Below are positions 21,400 to 30,742 of a stretch of DNA of 64,000 nt, one piece after another. Numbering within the stretch: position 1 is the stretch's first letter; each line of letters starts with the position of its first letter. This DNA is from Paracoccaceae bacterium (GTDB lineage: Bacteria > Pseudomonadota > Alphaproteobacteria > Rhodobacterales > Rhodobacteraceae). A program made the translations under genes and the position numbers. The stretch lies in NCBI GenBank assembly GCA_016124615.1, contig WGNF01000008.1, positions 425,563 through 489,562 on the forward strand, read 5' to 3'. Below the pieces are notes generated by a model. The model worked only from the letters and a program-made list of their open reading frames with translations, made no database searches and was not told the DNA's origin.

Positions 21400-22956
21400 T
21401 CAGAAGTCGGTGGGGGCGCCGCCCTCGCTTTTGCGGCGGGCGACGAAGTCGATCAGCGCGTCCTTGTGGCCCGCATCCATCGGCGGCGGCACGAACTCGT
21501 TCAGGATCGCCTTGTAGATGCGATGCGCGCGTTCTGGGGTCCAGACCGCGCCATCCAGTTCCCACGCTTCGAAATTGCGCCAGTCGGAGGCGATCGGGGC
21601 ATAGAACGCCTCGGTATAGCGGTCCTGCGTGTGCTGGCAGCCGAAGTAGTGGCCCGAGGGCCCGACCTCCTTGATCGCGTCGAAGGCGATGTCGTCCTCG
21701 GTGGTGGCGAAGGTCGAGGTTTCGAAATAGCGCTGGATCATCTGCAGCACTTCGCAATCCATCACGAACTTCTCGGGGCTGGCAATCAGCCCACCCTCCA
21801 GCCAACCCGCGGCATGGTAGACGAAGTTGGTGCCCGACTGCACAGCGGCCCAGAGCGAGTTCGAGGTTTCCCACATCGCCTGCCCGTCCGGCACGTTGGC
21901 GGCACAGACGCCGGAGGACCGCAGCGGCAGCTTGTACTTGCGCGCCAGTTGCCCGGTCATCTGCGTCGCGCGCATGTATTCAGGCGTACCGAACGCCGGC
22001 GCGCCCGATTTCATGTCGACGTTGGAGGTGAAGGTGCCGATGGCAACCGGGCAGCCCGGCTTGATGTATTGCAGCAGGGCGATCGCCGACAGCCCTTCTG
22101 CCAGCGACAACGCCACGGCGCCCGACATGGTGACCGGCGCCATCGCCCCCGCCAGCGTGAACGGCGTCACGATCACCGGCTGGCCACGCCGCGCCAGCCG
22201 CATCGCGCCGTCCAGCATCGGGTAGTCGTGCTTCAGCGGCGAAACCGAGTTGATGTTGGTGTACATCCGCGGCTTCGCCTCGAACTCCTCATGCGTCAGG
22301 CCACCGGCCAGCCGCGTCATCTCCATCACGTCTTCGACCCGCTCTTTGCCCAGCGAATAGGCGTGAACCACCTTGTCGGTCGTGGTCAGCTTTTCGAACA
22401 GGCAATCGAGGTGGCGCACGGCGGGGTGGATGTCGATCGGCTCTACCGGGTAGCCGCCCGCGACGTGGATGCAGTTGAAATACTGCGTCAGCTTGATGAA
22501 TTCCTGAAACGTCGCGAAATCGCCCGAGCGTTTGCCGCGTTCCAGATCCCAGGCGTTCGGCGGCGAGGAGACGTTGACGAACACCATATGGTTGCCGCCG
22601 ACGATGATCTCGCGTTCCGGGTTGCGCGGGGTGATGGTGAAGCTTGCGGGGGCGCGGCCCACCATCTCCATCACGAAGTCCTCGTCCATGCGGACGTTGG
22701 TGCCTTCGATCTTGCAGCCCGCCTTGCGCATGATCTCCAGCGCCTCGGGGTTCAGGAATTCGATGCCGATGTCGCGCAGGATGCGCATGGCGCCCCGGTG
22801 GATCGCCTCGACGCCATCGCCGTCCAGCGGTTCGGTCGGGCGATCGGGGTTGACCGGGATGCGCCAGGGCATCTGGTCGATGACGGCACTGCCCGCACGG
22901 ATCTTGTTGCCAGCGCGGCCACCCGCGCGTTTCTTTCGGCCGGTATCGTCGGACAT
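21400..22956 (-). CDS. Trimethylamine methyltransferase (MttB) superfamily protein, non-pyrrolysine type
   Basis: ILRDIGIEFLNPEALEIMRKAGCKIEG; PPMDAGHKDALIDFVARRK; uninterrupted ORF without in-frame amber. Start MSDDTGRKK at 22956. Confidence 0.88.
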   Translation of the reverse strand: MSDDTGRKKRAGGRAGNKIRAGSAVIDQMPWRIPVNPDRPTEPLDGDGVEAIHRGAMRILRDIGIEFLNPEALEIMRKAGCKIEGTNVRMDEDFVMEMVGRAPASFTITPRNPEREIIVGGNHMVFVNVSSPPNAWDLERGKRSGDFATFQEFIKLTQYFNCIHVAGGYPVEPIDIHPAVRHLDCLFEKLTTTDKVVHAYSLGKERVEDVMEMTRLAGGLTHEEFEAKPRMYTNINSVSPLKHDYPMLDGAMRLARRGQPVIVTPFTLAGAMAPVTMSGAVALSLAEGLSAIALLQYIKPGCPVAIGTFTSNVDMKSGAPAFGTPEYMRATQMTGQLARKYKLPLRSSGVCAANVPDGQAMWETSNSLWAAVQSGTNFVYHAAGWLEGGLIASPEKFVMDCEVLQMIQRYFETSTFATTEDDIAFDAIKEVGPSGHYFGCQHTQDRYTEAFYAPIASDWRNFEAWELDGAVWTPERAHRIYKAILNEFVPPPMDAGHKDALIDFVARRKSEGGAPTDF

Positions 22957-23047
22957 GGCACCCTCTTCGCTTTTGCGAAGATGTGACAGCAGACGCGGCC
23001 CAAGGGCTTTCAATTCGCGACGGGTTTCGGTCGTTTTTGCGCCGCGT

Positions 23048-23752
23048 TCAGATTTCCGCCACCATCTGCGCGTCGATCCAGGCGGGCAGATGGCCGATGT
23101 CGGGCAGCACCGCCTCGGCCAGCGGCGCAAGATCGGCAGCCGAAGCGAGCCCGGTCAGCACCCCGACGGGGCGCATTCCGGCCGCGCGCCCGGCGATCAG
23201 GTCGTGGCGGCTGTCGCCTACCATCAGCACCTGTTCCGGCACCAGATCGAAGGCCTGGGCGAAGGCCAGCAGCATCCCAGGCGCCGGTTTGCCGCCATGC
23301 CCCGAATCGAAACCGGCGATGAAGTCGAACCGCCGCTCGATCCCGGCCGAGGCCAGTTGCGCCCGCGCCGCGGATTCGGCGTCGTTGGTCGCGACGCCCA
23401 GCCGCAGCCCGCGGTCGCGCAGCCCGTCGAGGAACGGCACCAGGGCCACCGCCGGGGTCAGCGCCACCGTCGCCGACATCGCGTTCATGTGCGACACCAG
23501 CGCCACCATCGATTTGCCGGGCAGAAGCGTCAGCAGCGCCGTCGCGATCTCGTCCGGGGTGTGGGTGATGATCGGGCTGTCGGGGCTGAAGCGCCCGGCC
23601 TCCATGTCAAAGCCGACGGCGGCGCCAAGGGCCGCGGCGCGCGCCGCGTCGCCCTCGGAAAGGTCGTTCAGCAACGCCCGGGTCCAGGTGCTCCACGTGG
23701 CCTGAAAGTCGAACAGCGTGCCGTCCTTGTCGAACAGGATTCCGGTGATCAT
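23048..23752 (-). CDS. HAD family hydrolase (phosphoglycolate phosphatase-like)
   Basis: MITGILFDKDGTLFDFQATW; VLMVGDSRHDLIAGRAAGM. Confidence 0.9.
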   Translation of the reverse strand: MITGILFDKDGTLFDFQATWSTWTRALLNDLSEGDAARAAALGAAVGFDMEAGRFSPDSPIITHTPDEIATALLTLLPGKSMVALVSHMNAMSATVALTPAVALVPFLDGLRDRGLRLGVATNDAESAARAQLASAGIERRFDFIAGFDSGHGGKPAPGMLLAFAQAFDLVPEQVLMVGDSRHDLIAGRAAGMRPVGVLTGLASAADLAPLAEAVLPDIGHLPAWIDAQMVAEI

Positions 23753-23884
23753 CGAGGCCCCTCCCTGCCCGTGTCGCGCGCGCACCATCGCCGAGCGGGG
23801 GCTTTTTTGCAACCGCGCGGCGACCCGTCGGCGGGATGCCCCGCCGCATTGACAGCCGCCGGACGATATCGGACATCTGGTCGG

Positions 23885-24334
23885 ATGGCACATCCGTACC
23901 GGCTTCACGCCTCGATCATGTATCAGCTGACCCTCACCTCGCGCCTGCAGGAGCGACGACTGGAGGAAGGCTTGCGCCGACTCGGGCTGACCCGCCTGTC
24001 GTGGTGCGTGCTGCTGGCGGTCGAGGTCGAGGGCTGTTCGCAGCCGTCGGAAATCGCCCAGTTCATCGGCATCGACCGCACCGCAACCTCGCGCGCGCTG
24101 CGGCAGATGGAGGCGAAGGGGTGGCTGGCGCGCCATACCGGCGCCGCCGACCGGCGCACGACGCGGGTGGCGCTGACCGTGGAAGGCGCCGCCCTGCTGG
24201 CCAAGGCGGTGCCGATCGCCGAAGATAACGCGCAGCATTTTCTGGCAAAACTGCCGCCCGAGGGGGCCGCGCAGTTGCAAAGCCTGATGGCGGACCTGCG
24301 CACCGGAGAAGCCCACAACCTGCTGCACTTCTAG
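23885..24334 (+). CDS. MarR family transcriptional regulator
   Basis: EIAQFIGIDRTATSRALRQMEAKGWLARHTGAADRRTTRVALTVEG winged-helix signature. Confidence 0.9.
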   Translation: MAHPYRLHASIMYQLTLTSRLQERRLEEGLRRLGLTRLSWCVLLAVEVEGCSQPSEIAQFIGIDRTATSRALRQMEAKGWLARHTGAADRRTTRVALTVEGAALLAKAVPIAEDNAQHFLAKLPPEGAAQLQSLMADLRTGEAHNLLHF

Positions 24335-24344
24335 CCCGCGCGGG

Positions 24345-24626
24345 TCAGGTCCAGTGCACGGCCCCGCCGCCGGGCAGGCCCTGCCGCGCCTGCATCGGCG
24401 CGGTATAGGGCAGCCCCGCCGCATCGCAAAACGCGATCACCCAGGCATCGTCCATCAGCAGGAAATCAAGCACGGCACCCAGAAACCCCGGGTCGCCCGC
24501 CTGCCGCCGCAGGTCATCCGCCGCCGCCCCGGTGCTGCCCAGGAAGACCGGCAACAGTTCGTCATTTCCGGCCAGCCAGGCCAAAGCCTGCAGCGCCACG
24601 ACCTCGGCGGCTTCCTGCGCACTCAC
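24345..24626 (-). CDS. DUF3572 family protein
   Basis: EAAEVVALQALAWLAGNDELLPVFLGSTGA...LGAVLDFLLMDDAWVIAFCDAAGLP pattern. Confidence 0.85.
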   Translation of the reverse strand: MSAQEAAEVVALQALAWLAGNDELLPVFLGSTGAAADDLRRQAGDPGFLGAVLDFLLMDDAWVIAFCDAAGLPYTAPMQARQGLPGGGAVHWT

Positions 24627-24742
24627 GAGAAGTTAATCCGGTTTGCGGGTGACGTTAACGCGGCCGGAAAGGTTTTGTTAACCATTCGGATCAAGACTCC
24701 CTCTGCAACGGAACGACCACACCCAGACAAGGAGGCGAGACC

Positions 24743-26128
24743 ATGACGGGACGAGTCCTTGTCGTGGATGCTGTATCCACCAATCGCATCGTGTTGAAGG
24801 TGAAACTCACCGATGCCTGTTACGAGGTCTTGCAGGCCGCCAGCGGCCGGGCCGGTTTGGAGGTCGCGCGGCGCGAGTTGCCCGACCTGATCCTGATCGC
24901 CCCGGACCTGCCCGACATCGACGGCGTCGAGGTCTGTCGCCGGTTGCGCGCCGATGCACCGACCCGGACGATCCCGATCGTGATGCTGACGGCGGGGACC
25001 GATGCCGCCGCGCGCCTTGCCGCGCTGGCGGCGGGGGCGGATGATTTCCTGTCGAAGCCCTGCGACGATCAGGTGCTGCTGGCGCGGCTGCGCAGCCTGC
25101 TGCGCGCCCGCGAGGCCGAGGCCGAACTGAGCCTGCGCGAAACGACGGGGCGCGAGCTTGGCTTCGCCGAGCCGGAAACCGGGTTCGTGGCCCCGGCGCT
25201 GATCGCGCTGGTGGCCGGGCGCAGCGAGGGCGCGTTGCGCTGGCGCAGCCTGCTGGCGCCGCTGTTGCCGCACCGTCTGGTGGTGCAAAGCCGGGCCGAG
25301 ACGCTGGCCGACACCGGACCCGCGCCCGATGTGTTTGTCATCGCCGCCGATCTTGACCGCAGCGGCGACGGGCTGCGGCTGCTGTCGGACCTGCGCAGCC
25401 GCGCACCGACCCGGCATTCCGGCATCTGCATCGCGCTGCCCGGCGGCGCCCCCGATCTGGCCGCGACCGCTTTCGACTTGGGCGCCAACGATCTGGTCAC
25501 GCTGCCGTTCGACCCGCAGGAACTTGCGCTGCGGATCGAGACGCTGGTGCGGCGCAAGCGGCTGATGGACCGGCTGCGCGCCTCGGTGCGCGACGAATTG
25601 CGCGCCTCGGTCCGCGATCCGCTGACCGGGCTGTTCAACCGCCGCTATGCGCTGCCCCACTTTGCCCGCGTCGCCGACCGGGCCCATGCGGCGGGCAAGG
25701 CGTTCGCGGTGATGGTGCTGGACCTTGACCGCTTCAAGGCGGTGAACGACCGCTGGGGCCATGCGGCGGGCGACGCGGTGCTGGTCGAGGTAGCGCGGCG
25801 GCTGGGCGACAATCTGCGCGCGGTCGACCTGTTGGCCCGCATCGGCGGCGAGGAGTTTCTGGTGGTGATGCCCGACACCGGTCTGGCCGAGGCGCGCGGC
25901 GCCGCCGAACGGCTGTGCCGAATCGTCGAGCAAAGCCCGTTTGCGCTGCCGGGCGGCGCCGGGATGCTGCGGGTCACGCTGTCGATCGGGCTCGCCGTGG
26001 GCGGCGTCGCACCCGAGGTTACCGCCCCGGCGACGGTGGCCGAGGTGCTGACGCGTGCCGATCTGGCGCTGCTGACCGCCAAGGCCGAGGGGCGCAACAA
26101 GGTGACCGTGTCGATGAACGCGGCCTGA
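24743..26128 (+). CDS. PleD-like REC-REC-GGDEF diguanylate cyclase
   Basis: Two receiver-like domains then RAVDLLARIGGEEFLVVMPDTG with RxxD I-site. Confidence 0.9.
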   Translation: MTGRVLVVDAVSTNRIVLKVKLTDACYEVLQAASGRAGLEVARRELPDLILIAPDLPDIDGVEVCRRLRADAPTRTIPIVMLTAGTDAAARLAALAAGADDFLSKPCDDQVLLARLRSLLRAREAEAELSLRETTGRELGFAEPETGFVAPALIALVAGRSEGALRWRSLLAPLLPHRLVVQSRAETLADTGPAPDVFVIAADLDRSGDGLRLLSDLRSRAPTRHSGICIALPGGAPDLAATAFDLGANDLVTLPFDPQELALRIETLVRRKRLMDRLRASVRDELRASVRDPLTGLFNRRYALPHFARVADRAHAAGKAFAVMVLDLDRFKAVNDRWGHAAGDAVLVEVARRLGDNLRAVDLLARIGGEEFLVVMPDTGLAEARGAAERLCRIVEQSPFALPGGAGMLRVTLSIGLAVGGVAPEVTAPATVAEVLTRADLALLTAKAEGRNKVTVSMNAA

Positions 26129-26136
26129 CCGGCGGC

Positions 26137-26652
26137 TCAGTCGCTGGCGGGCGGCGGCGTGGTCCCGTGATGCGACCGGCGCGACAGGTCATCGCTCAGC
26201 CGGTCGGCAAAGGCGGCGCGTTCGGCCGGGGTCATCGCCGTCAGCCGCTCTGCCAGCAACCGCTGGCCCAGCGCGAGCCATTGATCGGTGCGCGCCTTCT
26301 GCCGCGCCATCACGCCGTCCAGCACCGACGGGTCATAGGGATCGGCCTTCAGCGCCGCGACCAGCGCCTGAAAGTCGGCGCGCATCTGGTCACGCTCGGC
26401 CCGGAAGCCCTTCGCCTCGGTCGCGAAGGCGTGCAGCATGGCGTGGCGATCGTCGGGCGAAAGCGCCTGCGTGAACGGCCCGAAGGCCAGATCGTGCACC
26501 GGCTCGAACGGACCCCGGATCGCCCGCGACAGGGCCAGCCCGCCCAGACTGCCGATGATGATCAGGTTCAGCCCCAGCGACAGGACCAGCAGAATCCGGG
26601 TCCACGTCCGCGGCGGGCGGGCATCCGGGCCGGTCGTCGTTTCGGTCATCAC
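26137..26652 (-). CDS. Periplasmic heavy-metal sensor / Spy-LTXXQ-like membrane-anchored protein
   Basis: N-terminal TM (ILLVLSLGLNLIIIGSLGGLALS) and helical periplasmic region (LTAMTPAERAAFADRLSDDL). Confidence 0.7.
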   Translation of the reverse strand: MMTETTTGPDARPPRTWTRILLVLSLGLNLIIIGSLGGLALSRAIRGPFEPVHDLAFGPFTQALSPDDRHAMLHAFATEAKGFRAERDQMRADFQALVAALKADPYDPSVLDGVMARQKARTDQWLALGQRLLAERLTAMTPAERAAFADRLSDDLSRRSHHGTTPPPASD

Positions 26653-27048
26653 TCAGCCCTCCGTCAGAACGGTGTCGATCGCGGGGATCAGGTCAAGCCC
26701 GTCCAGCGTCGTTGTATCGCCCAGCACGCTTTGCGAGATGCTGCGGGTCAGCGGCGCCAGTTGCGCGGGCGGGCTGAACCCCAGCCAGAGCCCGGCCAGC
26801 GTCGCGCTCAGCAGCCCGGCCACCGCGCCGCGCCCGCCGATCGCCGCCGACAGCGTATGCCACAGGCCGGGGCGCCGCCGGGCCACCGGGGCGGGCTTCG
26901 CCGCCTGCAGCGCCGCCGCCTGCACCGCAGCCGCATCCGCCACGATCCGCGCCAGAAGCGCGTCGGACAGCGCGGGTGCCTCGGCCTGGCCCGCTTCGAA
27001 GAAGGCGTCCAGCCCGTCGAATTCGTCGCTTGTGTCAGCCATCGCCAT
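26653..27048 (-). CDS. Putative anti-sigma factor-like single-TM protein
   Basis: Overlaps the ECF sigma gene by 14 nt and abuts the periplasmic sensor; one TM (VAGLLSATLAGLWLGF). Confidence 0.6.
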   Translation of the reverse strand: MAMADTSDEFDGLDAFFEAGQAEAPALSDALLARIVADAAAVQAAALQAAKPAPVARRRPGLWHTLSAAIGGRGAVAGLLSATLAGLWLGFSPPAQLAPLTRSISQSVLGDTTTLDGLDLIPAIDTVLTEG

Positions 27049-27619
27049 ACCCCAGTTCCTCGCGCCGTCCGGCCAAAGCCGCCGCCAGCGCCCGCTTTCC
27101 CCGGGCGGTCAGACTTTCGACCGCCTCAACCCCGATGTCCATCACTTCGGCAATCTCGGGGTTGGACAGCCCCTCGAGATGACGCAACACCACCGCCTGC
27201 CGTTGCCGTTCCGGCAGCGTGTCGAGCGCGGCCTGCAGGGCCTGCGCCCGGTCGGCCTCGATCATGCCCTCGACGACGCCTGCCCGGTCGTCCTCGACCT
27301 CGGGGACCGAGTCGAGATCGACGGGGCGGCGGCGCCGCAGCCGGTCGGTGCACAGGTTCGACGCGACCCGGTAGGTCCAGGTCGACACCTGCGCCTCGCC
27401 CGCCCGCCACTCTGTCGCGATGCGCCAGAGCCGCAACATGGTTTCCTGCGCCACATCCTCGGCCTCGGCCGCGTCGCCCAGCATCCGCGCCGCCAGCCGC
27501 AACACCCGCGGCGCCAGCCGCAGGGTCAAAAGCCGTGCGGCCTCGGCGTCGCCATTCGCGTAAAGCACGAGCAGCGCATCGTCAGAAACCGCAGAGAGGG
27601 CGTCATAGGGCATCGTCAT
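27035..27619 (-). CDS. ECF-type RNA polymerase sigma factor
   Basis: AEDVAQETMLRLWR (region 2) and LPERQRQAVVLRHLEGLSNPEIAEVMDIGVEAVESLTARGKRAL (region 4). Confidence 0.92.
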   Translation of the reverse strand: MTMPYDALSAVSDDALLVLYANGDAEAARLLTLRLAPRVLRLAARMLGDAAEAEDVAQETMLRLWRIATEWRAGEAQVSTWTYRVASNLCTDRLRRRRPVDLDSVPEVEDDRAGVVEGMIEADRAQALQAALDTLPERQRQAVVLRHLEGLSNPEIAEVMDIGVEAVESLTARGKRALAAALAGRREELGYGDG

Positions 27620-27659
27620 CCGGCCTCAGACGTAGCGCGAAACCCAGGTACGGGCAATT

Positions 27660-27689
27660 GGCCGCGCCCGGATCGCTCCGGGCGCGGCC
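27660..27689. terminator. Strong hairpin downstream of the EF-hand gene
   Basis: Perfect 13-bp stem GGCCGCGCCCGGA-tcgc-TCCGGGCGCGGCC; no T-tract. Confidence 0.5.
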
Positions 27690-27695
27690 GTCGGC

Positions 27696-28754
27696 TCAGT
27701 TACCCGAGCCGCCATTCGCATCCGGCGCCGGCGGCGGCGTCATCCCGCCGCGGTGGTGCCCGTTGCCGCGCGGCCCGTGGTCGTGCATCGCCCGCATGAA
27801 GCCCTGTTCGGTCACGTTGTCGTCCTTGTCGGTTGGCAGATGCGCGAACATCATGTCGATCGGGGTCGCCGCCAGTTCCTCGATGCTCAGCTTGCCGTCG
27901 CCGTTCAGGTCGGCCCGCTTCACCATCTCGTCGGCGTGGGCCTTGATCCGCGGCTCCATCTTCGCCATCACGGCGGTCGCGAATTCATCGGGGGTGATGA
28001 AGCCGTCGCCGTTCACGTCGAGCGCCTTGATCCGGGCCAGTTTGTAGGCCGCGATGTCATCGGCGGTGATGTAGCCCTTGTTGCCGGTGCCGATGTCCGA
28101 GAACTTGATCTGATGATCCGGGCCCATCATGCCCGGCCCCATCGGACCCATGCCGTCCATCATACCCATCGGGCCATGATCGCCGCCGCGGCCGCCCATG
28201 CGGCCGTGGTCGCCCCAACGGTCGCCCATGCGCCCGTTGCCGTCCTTGGCGCCGCGGTCCTTGCCGGGCTTGCCCATGTCGGGCCGACCCATGCCACCGC
28301 GCATCGCCTGCAGCGTGTCGAAGGTTTCCTTGGTGATCTTGCCACCGCCCGCTTTCAGCATCCGCGTCACCATGCGGTCGATCGGGGTCGGCATCTTGGC
28401 CAGATCCTCGACGCTGATCTTGCCGTCGGCGCTCTTGTCGAACCGCGCCAGCATCTCGGTCGCCCGCGTCGCGATGCGGTCATGCGCCAGCAACGTCGTC
28501 TTGGCCGCGATCTCGTCGGCGGTCAGAAACCCGTCGCTGTTCGCGTCGAGCCCCTGGATTTGCGCCGCGACATAGGCGTGGATTTCATCCGGGCTCAGCA
28601 CCTTGTCGCCGTTGGTGTCGATCTTGGCGAAAGTCGCCGCGCCCATCGCGCCACCCATCGGGCCGGGGGGGGTTTGCGCCTGCACCATCGACGCGACGCC
28701 GGTCGCCATCACCGCCGTCAGCGTCAGTGCGGTCAGGGTTGCCTTGAAGTTCAT
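27696..28754 (-). CDS. Secreted EF-hand domain protein
   Basis: Signal peptide; EF-hand loops DTNGDKVLSPDE, DANSDGFLTADE, DKSADGKISVED, DVNGDGFITPDE, DLNGDGKLSIEE. Start MNFKATLTAL. Confidence 0.88.
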   Translation of the reverse strand: MNFKATLTALTLTAVMATGVASMVQAQTPPGPMGGAMGAATFAKIDTNGDKVLSPDEIHAYVAAQIQGLDANSDGFLTADEIAAKTTLLAHDRIATRATEMLARFDKSADGKISVEDLAKMPTPIDRMVTRMLKAGGGKITKETFDTLQAMRGGMGRPDMGKPGKDRGAKDGNGRMGDRWGDHGRMGGRGGDHGPMGMMDGMGPMGPGMMGPDHQIKFSDIGTGNKGYITADDIAAYKLARIKALDVNGDGFITPDEFATAVMAKMEPRIKAHADEMVKRADLNGDGKLSIEELAATPIDMMFAHLPTDKDDNVTEQGFMRAMHDHGPRGNGHHRGGMTPPPAPDANGGSGN

Positions 28755-28944
28755 GCCGTCTCTCCTCTTCGATGTCGTCCCGGCCTTGGCCGCGATCTGA
28801 GAGAGAAACGCGCCGCGCGCCGCATTCCGTCGCGGGGCCGGATGGAAATTCGCGCCGCTCGCGACATCGCGACGCAAGCCCGGCCACCGGGCTGGCATCG
28901 GCGCCGACTTCGACTATGTTCGGAAGATTGAATCCAAGGCGCGA

Positions 28945-29355
28945 ATGACCATGACTGACTCCCCCCCGATGGAAGACGAAGACCGTCCGATGCGGCCCGC
29001 GATGCTGCGCGGCTGGCGGCGGCGATGCCCGAACTGCGGCGCCGGCCCGATGCTGCGCGGCTACCTGACTGTGCGCGACTCCTGCCCGGTCTGCGGCGAG
29101 GAACTGTATCACCAGCGCGCCGACGATGGCCCGGCCTATATGACGATCCTGATCGTCGGCCACCTGATGGCGCCGCTGTTGCTGTTCATCTTCGTCGAAT
29201 ACCGGCCCGACCCGCTGGTGCTGGCCAGCGCGTTCTGCGTGGGAACCGTAGCGCTGTCATTGTTCCTGCTGCCACGGCTGAAGGGTGTGCTGGTCGCGAT
29301 CCAGTGGGCCAAGCGGATGCACGGCTTCGGCTCCGGCGACGTGGAGACGGCGTGA
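28945..29355 (+). CDS. DUF983 domain-containing protein
   Basis: RRRCPNCGAGPMLRGYLTVRDSCPVCGEELYHQRADDGPAYMTI plus TM helices. Confidence 0.88.
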   Translation: MTMTDSPPMEDEDRPMRPAMLRGWRRRCPNCGAGPMLRGYLTVRDSCPVCGEELYHQRADDGPAYMTILIVGHLMAPLLLFIFVEYRPDPLVLASAFCVGTVALSLFLLPRLKGVLVAIQWAKRMHGFGSGDVETA

Positions 29356-30029
29356 CCGACGCGCCGCCGATCCGAGACGCGGCAACGGTGATCGTCGTGC
29401 GCAGCGGCCCCGATGGGCCCGAGGTGCTGATGGGTCAGCGCGGCGCGGGTGCGGCCTTCATGCCGTCGAAGTTCGTCTTTCCCGGCGGCGCGGTCGATGC
29501 GGGCGACGCGGCGGTGGCGCTGGCCGAACCGCTGGACCCGACTTGCCACGCGCGGCTGGCGCAGGGCGCCGGGCCCGAGGGTGCCGCGCGTCTTGCCGTG
29601 GCCGCGATCCGTGAGTTGTGGGAAGAAACCGGGCTGCCGATGGCGGTTCCCGGCCGCTGGCCCGGCGAGGTTCCGGAGGGTTGGGAAGCCTTCGCCACCG
29701 CCGGGCTACTGCCCGCCGCCGGGGCGCTGCGCTTTGTCTTTCGCGCCATCACGCCGCCGGGCCGCACGCGCCGGTTCGATGCGCGCTTCTTTCTGACCAC
29801 GGCCGAGGCGCTGGCCGCCGATCCCGCCGATTTCCTCCATGCCTCGGATGAGCTGGAGCATCTGCAATGGATCGCGCTGGACCGGGCGCGCCATTTCGAT
29901 CTGCCGTTCATCACCTCGATCGTGCTGGCCGAGGTCACCGACCTCTTGCGCAACGGCGGCGCGGCGCCGGCATCGGTGCCGTTCTTCGACAATTCCGGCC
30001 CGGTGCCGACCTTCCGGCGGATCGCCTGA
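29352..30029 (+). CDS. NUDIX hydrolase
   Basis: GTG start overlapping the DUF983 stop; AAIRELWEETGLP Nudix box. Confidence 0.88.
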   Translation: MTDAPPIRDAATVIVVRSGPDGPEVLMGQRGAGAAFMPSKFVFPGGAVDAGDAAVALAEPLDPTCHARLAQGAGPEGAARLAVAAIRELWEETGLPMAVPGRWPGEVPEGWEAFATAGLLPAAGALRFVFRAITPPGRTRRFDARFFLTTAEALAADPADFLHASDELEHLQWIALDRARHFDLPFITSIVLAEVTDLLRNGGAAPASVPFFDNSGPVPTFRRIA

Positions 30030-30033
30030 CCCG

Positions 30034-30651
30034 TCAGGCCGCGCGCGCGCGCCTGCGCAAGAGCCCCAGCCCGCCAAGCGCCCCGGCCAGCAGCAAGCCG
30101 GTTGCGGGCAGCGGCACCGGGCTTGGCGCCGGGGCGATATAGGTTGCGGTCAGCGTGGCGGTGCTGGTGACGGCGCCACCGGTGAAGGCGGCCGGGGTCG
30201 CGAAGCTCAGCGATACGATGGAGCCATCCGGCAGGGTCAGCGGGCCGGGCTGCGCCACCCAGACAAGGCTGCCGCTCTGGGCTCCGAACAACGGCACCGT
30301 TTCCGTACCGGTGCCGGTAATCGTCGCGCTGAAGGGTTGCAGGCCGGTGAAGGCCAGCGTTGCGGTGACGGTGAAATTCGCCATGCCCAGCCCCTGCGTT
30401 CCAAAGCTCAGCGCCGGAAGCGTGACGCTGTCGCCGGTGCCCAGCGTGGCGGTCGTGGTCGGGGCGATCAGGCTGGCGGTCAGCCCGCAACCGGTCAAGC
30501 CGCACAAAAGCCCGTTGGCCGTGTTCGTCACCGTGATCGACGACATCGCAGGGTCATAGGTGAAATCCAGCGTGGCCGCCGCGCCCGATCCCGCCCCGAG
30601 GGTCAGTGCAACCGCAAGCGCCGCTGCGGAAATATGCGAAAAGCCCGTCAT
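30034..30651 (-). CDS. VPLPA-CTERM sorting domain-containing secreted protein
   Basis: Signal peptide; C-terminus PSPVPLPATGLLLAGALGGLGLLRRRARAA (VPLPA motif, TM helix, Arg cluster). Confidence 0.85.
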   Translation of the reverse strand: MTGFSHISAAALAVALTLGAGSGAAATLDFTYDPAMSSITVTNTANGLLCGLTGCGLTASLIAPTTTATLGTGDSVTLPALSFGTQGLGMANFTVTATLAFTGLQPFSATITGTGTETVPLFGAQSGSLVWVAQPGPLTLPDGSIVSLSFATPAAFTGGAVTSTATLTATYIAPAPSPVPLPATGLLLAGALGGLGLLRRRARAA

Positions 30652-30742
30652 GGCTGGAAGACCCCGTCTATCCTTCCCGCTCATCCTGCCATCGAATTGC
30701 GGGCGAAACGGGGCCGGGATCGGCCCATTGTCGGCCCATTTT

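Noticed and set aside
21400-22956. Possible pyrrolysine-containing MttB
   Set aside because: The ORF runs through the whole family length with no internal amber codon.
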